A DNA stretch of 10,530 nt from an uncultured Saprospiraceae bacterium (GTDB lineage: Bacteria > Bacteroidota > Bacteroidia > Chitinophagales > Saprospiraceae), in assembly GCA_937864255.1 (NCBI GenBank), contig CALMIT010000317.1, forward strand, positions 1 to 10,530, in the 5' to 3' direction. The translations under genes and the position numbers were made by a program. Positions within the stretch are counted from its first letter, which is position 1. Every line of letters begins with the position of its first letter. Below the pieces are notes generated by a model, which saw only the letters and a list, made by a program, of their open reading frames with translations, ran no database searches and was not told the origin of the DNA. This document shows positions 8,210 to 10,530 of the stretch, in pieces.

Positions 8210-8241
8210 GTTTTTAAAAAGGCGTAATCTGTTTTTAAAAA
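8210..8241. repeat. Direct repeat of GTTTTTAAAAA at 21-bp spacing upstream of the glycosyltransferase
   Basis: GTTTTTAAAAA occurs at 8210-8220 and 8231-8241, exactly 21 bp (about two helical turns) apart. The similarity extends leftward: GTAACCT with one extra base, versus GTAATCT. Each copy contains the palindrome TTTTTAAAAA. The repeats end 24 bp before the ATG at 8266. No TAnnTTTG box was found in the 83-bp gap, so the glycosyltransferase promoter is not obvious; the repeats could be an A/T-tract activating element or chance. Confidence 0.4.
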
Positions 8242-8265
8242 ATATTCAAATCAATTTCCGGCAAA

Positions 8266-9174
8266 ATGGATATTTCGATTATCATTCCGGTTTACAACGA
8301 AGAGAAAAATATTCAGCTTTTGTACGAGCGACTTACTTCGGTCATGCAAAAAATGGGCGTCGTATATGAATTTGTGTTCGTAAACGACGGCAGTCGCGAC
8401 CGGTCTATTGATTTGATAAAACAACTTTCAAAAAATCACGCAGAGGTAAAGTACATTGATTTCAGCCGGAATTTTGGTCATCAAATTGCCGTTTCAGCCG
8501 GCTTGGATGGCGCTGTCGGAAACGCGGTGGTGATAATAGACGCCGATCTGCAAGACCCTCCGGAATTAATTGCTGAAATGTACGCCAAAATGAAAAGCGG
8601 CTATGAAGTGGTGTACGCGAAGCGGCGCAGAAGAAAAGGAGAAAACTTTATGAAACTCATCACGGCAAAACTTTTTTACAGAATTTTGTCGCGTATTACG
8701 ACCATTTCTATCCCGCTTGATACGGGCGACTTCAGAATAATAGACCGCAAAGTGGTGGACGTACTCAATAGTATGCCTGAAAAGCATAAGTTTTTGCGCG
8801 GTCAGATTTCCTGGATTGGTTTTAACCAGACCTTCGTCGAGTATGATCGGAGTGAGCGGCACGAAGGCGAAACGGGCTACACCTATCGCAAAATGATACG
8901 TTTTGCCTTGGATGGCATCACGGCTTTCTCTGATCTGCCTCTCAAAATGGTTACAATTTTTGGCGTTGTAGTTTCTGTTTTTGCATTTCTGACAGCCGTT
9001 TATACTTTGTACGCGAGGCTGTTTTTGGATGATTATGTGCCGGGTTGGGCTTCTATTATTCTCAGCGTGCTTTTCATCGGCGGCATTCAAATGATAGCAT
9101 TGGGCATCATCGGCGAGTATTTGAGCCGCATGGACATCATCCGCGATTCTAATATTGGCTCAAATAAAGATTGA
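8266..9174 (+). CDS. GT2-family membrane-anchored glycosyltransferase (DPM1/GtrB-like)
   Basis: 302 residues. The N-terminal GT-A domain (1-225) shows IIPVYNEEKNI (6-16), VNDGSRD (39-45) for nucleotide-sugar binding, DADLQDPPE (92-100) with the metal-binding Asp pair, DTGDFRIIDR (152-161) and HKFLRGQISWIG (174-185), all typical of polyprenyl-phosphate glycosyltransferases such as GtrB and ArnC. Two hydrophobic segments follow (about 227-250 and 262-284), then IIGEYLSRMD (281-290). Such enzymes move a sugar from a UDP or GDP donor to undecaprenyl phosphate on the cytoplasmic face, feeding envelope glycan or protein modification. The family usually continues GEYLGRIY with a run of conserved basic residues; here the tail is short (IIRDSNIGSNKD), a mild oddity. 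No flippase or acceptor glycosyltransferase lies next to it, so the sugar and pathway are unknown. The start is the first ATG directly before the beta-strand ISIIIPVYNEE. Confidence 0.92.
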   Translation: MDISIIIPVYNEEKNIQLLYERLTSVMQKMGVVYEFVFVNDGSRDRSIDLIKQLSKNHAEVKYIDFSRNFGHQIAVSAGLDGAVGNAVVIIDADLQDPPELIAEMYAKMKSGYEVVYAKRRRRKGENFMKLITAKLFYRILSRITTISIPLDTGDFRIIDRKVVDVLNSMPEKHKFLRGQISWIGFNQTFVEYDRSERHEGETGYTYRKMIRFALDGITAFSDLPLKMVTIFGVVVSVFAFLTAVYTLYARLFLDDYVPGWASIILSVLFIGGIQMIALGIIGEYLSRMDIIRDSNIGSNKD

Positions 9175-9181
9175 TATCAGC

Positions 9182-9212
9182 TTGCTTACTGCATTTAATC
9201 CCTTTACTTTTG
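9182..9212 (+). promoter_or_regulatory. Bacteroidota-type promoter of the single-domain response regulator
   Basis: TTG at 9182-9184 and TACTTTTG at 9205-9212 are separated by 20 bp. The second element matches the -7 consensus TAnnTTTG exactly, and TTG matches the -33 core. Transcription would start near 9219, giving a leader of about 50 nt to the ATG at 9269. The promoter begins 8 bp after the glycosyltransferase stop, so the regulator is likely transcribed on its own. Confidence 0.75.
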
Positions 9213-9268
9213 TAGCTACCTCCCAAAAATAGATTTTGACTTAGAACAACACCAAAAGAGAGTATTTC

Positions 9269-9712
9269 ATGAACACGCACACAAAATTTATTGTGGTGGA
9301 GGATAATCCTGCCGACCTTCAATTGACCCAATTAGCTTTTCAAAACCTTTCCCTTGAGGGCGAACTTCTGAGTTTTAAAAATGGACAAGATTTATTTGAT
9401 TATCTGGCGCATGATGGCGCCTCGGATATCGCATTCATTCTGCTGGATTTGAATATGCCTCAATGGAGCGGTAAGCGAATTTTAAAAAACCTTCAGAATA
9501 GCGCAATTTGGCGCAGCATTCCGGTAGTAATTTTTTCATCTTCTTTGCATGAGCAGGATATCAAGGAATGTTATGCGCTTGGCGCAAATGCTTATGTAAC
9601 CAAACCTTTCGATTTGCAGGATTTCGAACGTACTATCGAATCTATAGCTAATTTTTGGGGAAGAATAAACATGAGACCAAGCGTGGAAGTACAAAGAAGT
9701 GTGGCTGCCTGA
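9269..9712 (+). CDS. Single-domain CheY-like response regulator (Rcp1-type)
   Basis: 147 residues forming one receiver domain and no output domain. Acidic pocket residues are Glu11-Asp12 (VVEDNPAD). The phosphoacceptor is Asp60 in ILLDLNMPQWSGKRIL, the switch Ser is Ser90 in VVIFSSS, and the conserved Lys112 is in VTKPFD. The long alpha1-beta2 region (TQLAFQNL), LNMP, SGKRIL and a Trp near the end (FW, 129-130) resemble Rcp1-type receivers that partner hybrid or phytochrome-like kinases in cyanobacteria and Bacteroidota. The last 15 residues (RPSVEVQRSVAA region) form a short polar tail. It presumably relays phosphate from a kinase encoded elsewhere. It converges with the LytTR regulator; the two stop codons are only 10 bp apart and no strong terminator separates them. 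Confidence 0.93.
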   Translation: MNTHTKFIVVEDNPADLQLTQLAFQNLSLEGELLSFKNGQDLFDYLAHDGASDIAFILLDLNMPQWSGKRILKNLQNSAIWRSIPVVIFSSSLHEQDIKECYALGANAYVTKPFDLQDFERTIESIANFWGRINMRPSVEVQRSVAA

Positions 9713-9722
9713 AAACGCAGGT

Positions 9723-10469
9723 TTATACCTTTTCCATTTTTTGAAGAAACTCATCTCGCCTGCTTTCTGCTACTCCAAGATCATTGCCGTCTTTCATGCT
9801 TACGATGACTTTTTTGTTTCTGGAAAGTTTCTTTATATGCTTCAGACTGATAAAATCACTTCTGTTTATTCGGAAAAAATTATGTTCGGACAAGACTTCT
9901 TCAAAATATTTGAGCGTCTTTGAAATCAGTATTTTATCTCCCGAAACAAAAAAGAATTGCGTATAATTTCCATTCGCTTCCAATCTTACGATATCATCTA
10001 TTTCTACAAATTCAAAACCGTCCTGTACAGGCAAGGCCAATCTTTGAAAAGAATTGTTTAAGTTTTCTTTCAGAAGTGCAATGCGTTTGTTTTGCCAGTG
10101 CAGTTCTCTTTTTAAAACCACCTTTTTGAGTGCGTCTTGCAATTCCTCCAGGTCAATAGGTTTTAAAAGATAATCTACGGCGGAGAGTTTGATGGCTTTT
10201 AGCGCGTAAATATCATACGCTGTTGTGAATACTATTTCGAAAGGTATTTTGTTGTAAAAATCCAGCAGTTCAAAGCCATTTTGCCCGGGCAATTCAATGT
10301 CTAGAAAGACCAAATCCGGACTTTGTTTATTTATCAATTTTACTGCCTCCATAACGTTGGCAGCGATTCCAAGCACTTCTACATTTTCACAAAATTTTTC
10401 CAGAAGATTTTGCAGCGTAATCTGACTGCTTTCTTCGTCTTCTACTATAATCGCTCTAATCGGGTCCAT
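9723..10469 (-). CDS. LytTR-family DNA-binding response regulator
   Basis: 248 residues. The receiver domain (1-120) has Glu10-Asp11-Glu12, phosphoacceptor Asp57 in LVFLDIELPGQNGFELL, Thr82-Thr83 in IVFTTAYD and Lys103 in YLLKPIDLEEL. A linker helix (about 105-140) leads to a LytTR domain (about 145-245) with the typical VRLEANGNYTQFF (161-173), FFRINRSDFISLKHIKKL (198-215) and a C-terminal ESRRDEFLQKM (235-245). Family members, of the AlgR/LytR/AgrA type, bind DNA through beta strands of the LytTR domain and are usually activated by a 5TM- or 7TM-type histidine kinase of the LytS class. That fits the truncated frame ending 15 bp upstream. Target genes cannot be inferred from this window. The ATG at 10469 directly precedes the first beta strand (IRAIIVEDEE), so the start is secure. 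Confidence 0.95.
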   Translation of the reverse strand: MDPIRAIIVEDEESSQITLQNLLEKFCENVEVLGIAANVMEAVKLINKQSPDLVFLDIELPGQNGFELLDFYNKIPFEIVFTTAYDIYALKAIKLSAVDYLLKPIDLEELQDALKKVVLKRELHWQNKRIALLKENLNNSFQRLALPVQDGFEFVEIDDIVRLEANGNYTQFFFVSGDKILISKTLKYFEEVLSEHNFFRINRSDFISLKHIKKLSRNKKVIVSMKDGNDLGVAESRRDEFLQKMEKV

Positions 10470-10484
10470 AGTTTTTAGTTTTAA

Positions 10485-10530
10485 TCAAATAAACAAGACG
10501 ACATTGGTACCTGCGGGATTTTGATGCTGG
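10485..10530 (-). CDS. C-terminal end of a probable sensor histidine kinase (rest outside window)
   Basis: On the minus strand the last 14 codons before a TGA at 10487-10485 read QHQNPAGTNVVLFI. The GT-x-V-x-L-x-I ending is what closes the ATPase domain of LytS-type histidine kinases. The stop lies 15 bp before the LytTR regulator, the usual spacing of a kinase-regulator operon. The other two frames are less like any known end, one of them closing at a nearby TAA and the other running on toward the regulator. The identification rests on very few residues plus context. Confidence 0.5.
   Translation of the reverse strand, partial: QHQNPAGTNVVLFI

Noticed and set aside
8566..9090. Minus-strand open frame of 174 codons inside the glycosyltransferase gene
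   Set aside because: Its predicted protein is low in recognisable structure and rich in His, Asn and Arg, and it lies entirely opposite a well-supported GT2 gene; it is a shadow frame.
9708..9726. Terminator between the two response regulators
   Set aside because: The stem is only 4 bp with a short mixed tail; it is too weak to call.

Overview
The window looks like a chromosomal segment of a Bacteroidota bacterium, most likely of the Saprospiria (Lewinella/Haliscomenobacter-like) branch. The support is: two large secreted proteins ending in type IX secretion (T9SS) type A sorting domains, one carrying the SFDPNDK-type domain (DUF7619-like); promoter boxes of the Bacteroidota form TAnnTTTG; AT-rich leaders without clear Shine-Dalgarno sites; and LytTR and Rcp1-like response regulators. 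No tRNA, rRNA, CRISPR array, transposase or phage gene was seen. It reads as ordinary chromosome rather than a mobile island.

Layout. Positions 1-1542 (+) hold the 3' part of a secreted protein with a dockerin-like calcium-binding segment, a cohesin-like beta domain and a T9SS sorting tail. It converges on 3797-1602 (-), a complete secreted multidomain protein with a signal peptide, an N-terminal cohesin-like domain, an SdrD-B-like repeat, a DUF7619-like domain and a T9SS tail. A strong hairpin (1548-1583) separates their 3' ends. An AT-rich divergent intergenic region (3798-3985) follows, with a consensus minus-strand -7 box inside an inverted repeat. Next come an unrecognised helical protein (3986-5398), a secreted M28 zinc peptidase with a C-terminal PDZ domain under its own good promoter (5518-6756), and, 12 bp behind it, a group II pyridoxal-phosphate decarboxylase gene (6769-8182). 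That gene is broken by a frame change that coincides with missing conserved codons. A membrane-anchored GT2 glycosyltransferase (8266-9174) follows. The right end is signalling: a single-domain CheY/Rcp1-like receiver (9269-9712, +, own consensus promoter) converges on a LytTR response regulator (10469-9723, -). Upstream of the latter are the last codons of what is probably its partner histidine kinase (10530-10485, -).

How the genes may work together. The two T9SS proteins would be exported to the cell surface or medium, and one carries both dockerin-like and cohesin-like parts while the other carries a cohesin-like part, so partnership is possible but untested. The peptidase and decarboxylase form a probable two-gene transcription unit (peptide breakdown outside the cytoplasm, amino-acid decarboxylation inside), with the second gene apparently inactivated. 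The LytTR regulator and the partial kinase fit a classical two-component operon. The most solid unusual observation is the decarboxylase lesion, which looks like a 20-23 bp deletion rather than a one-base error.
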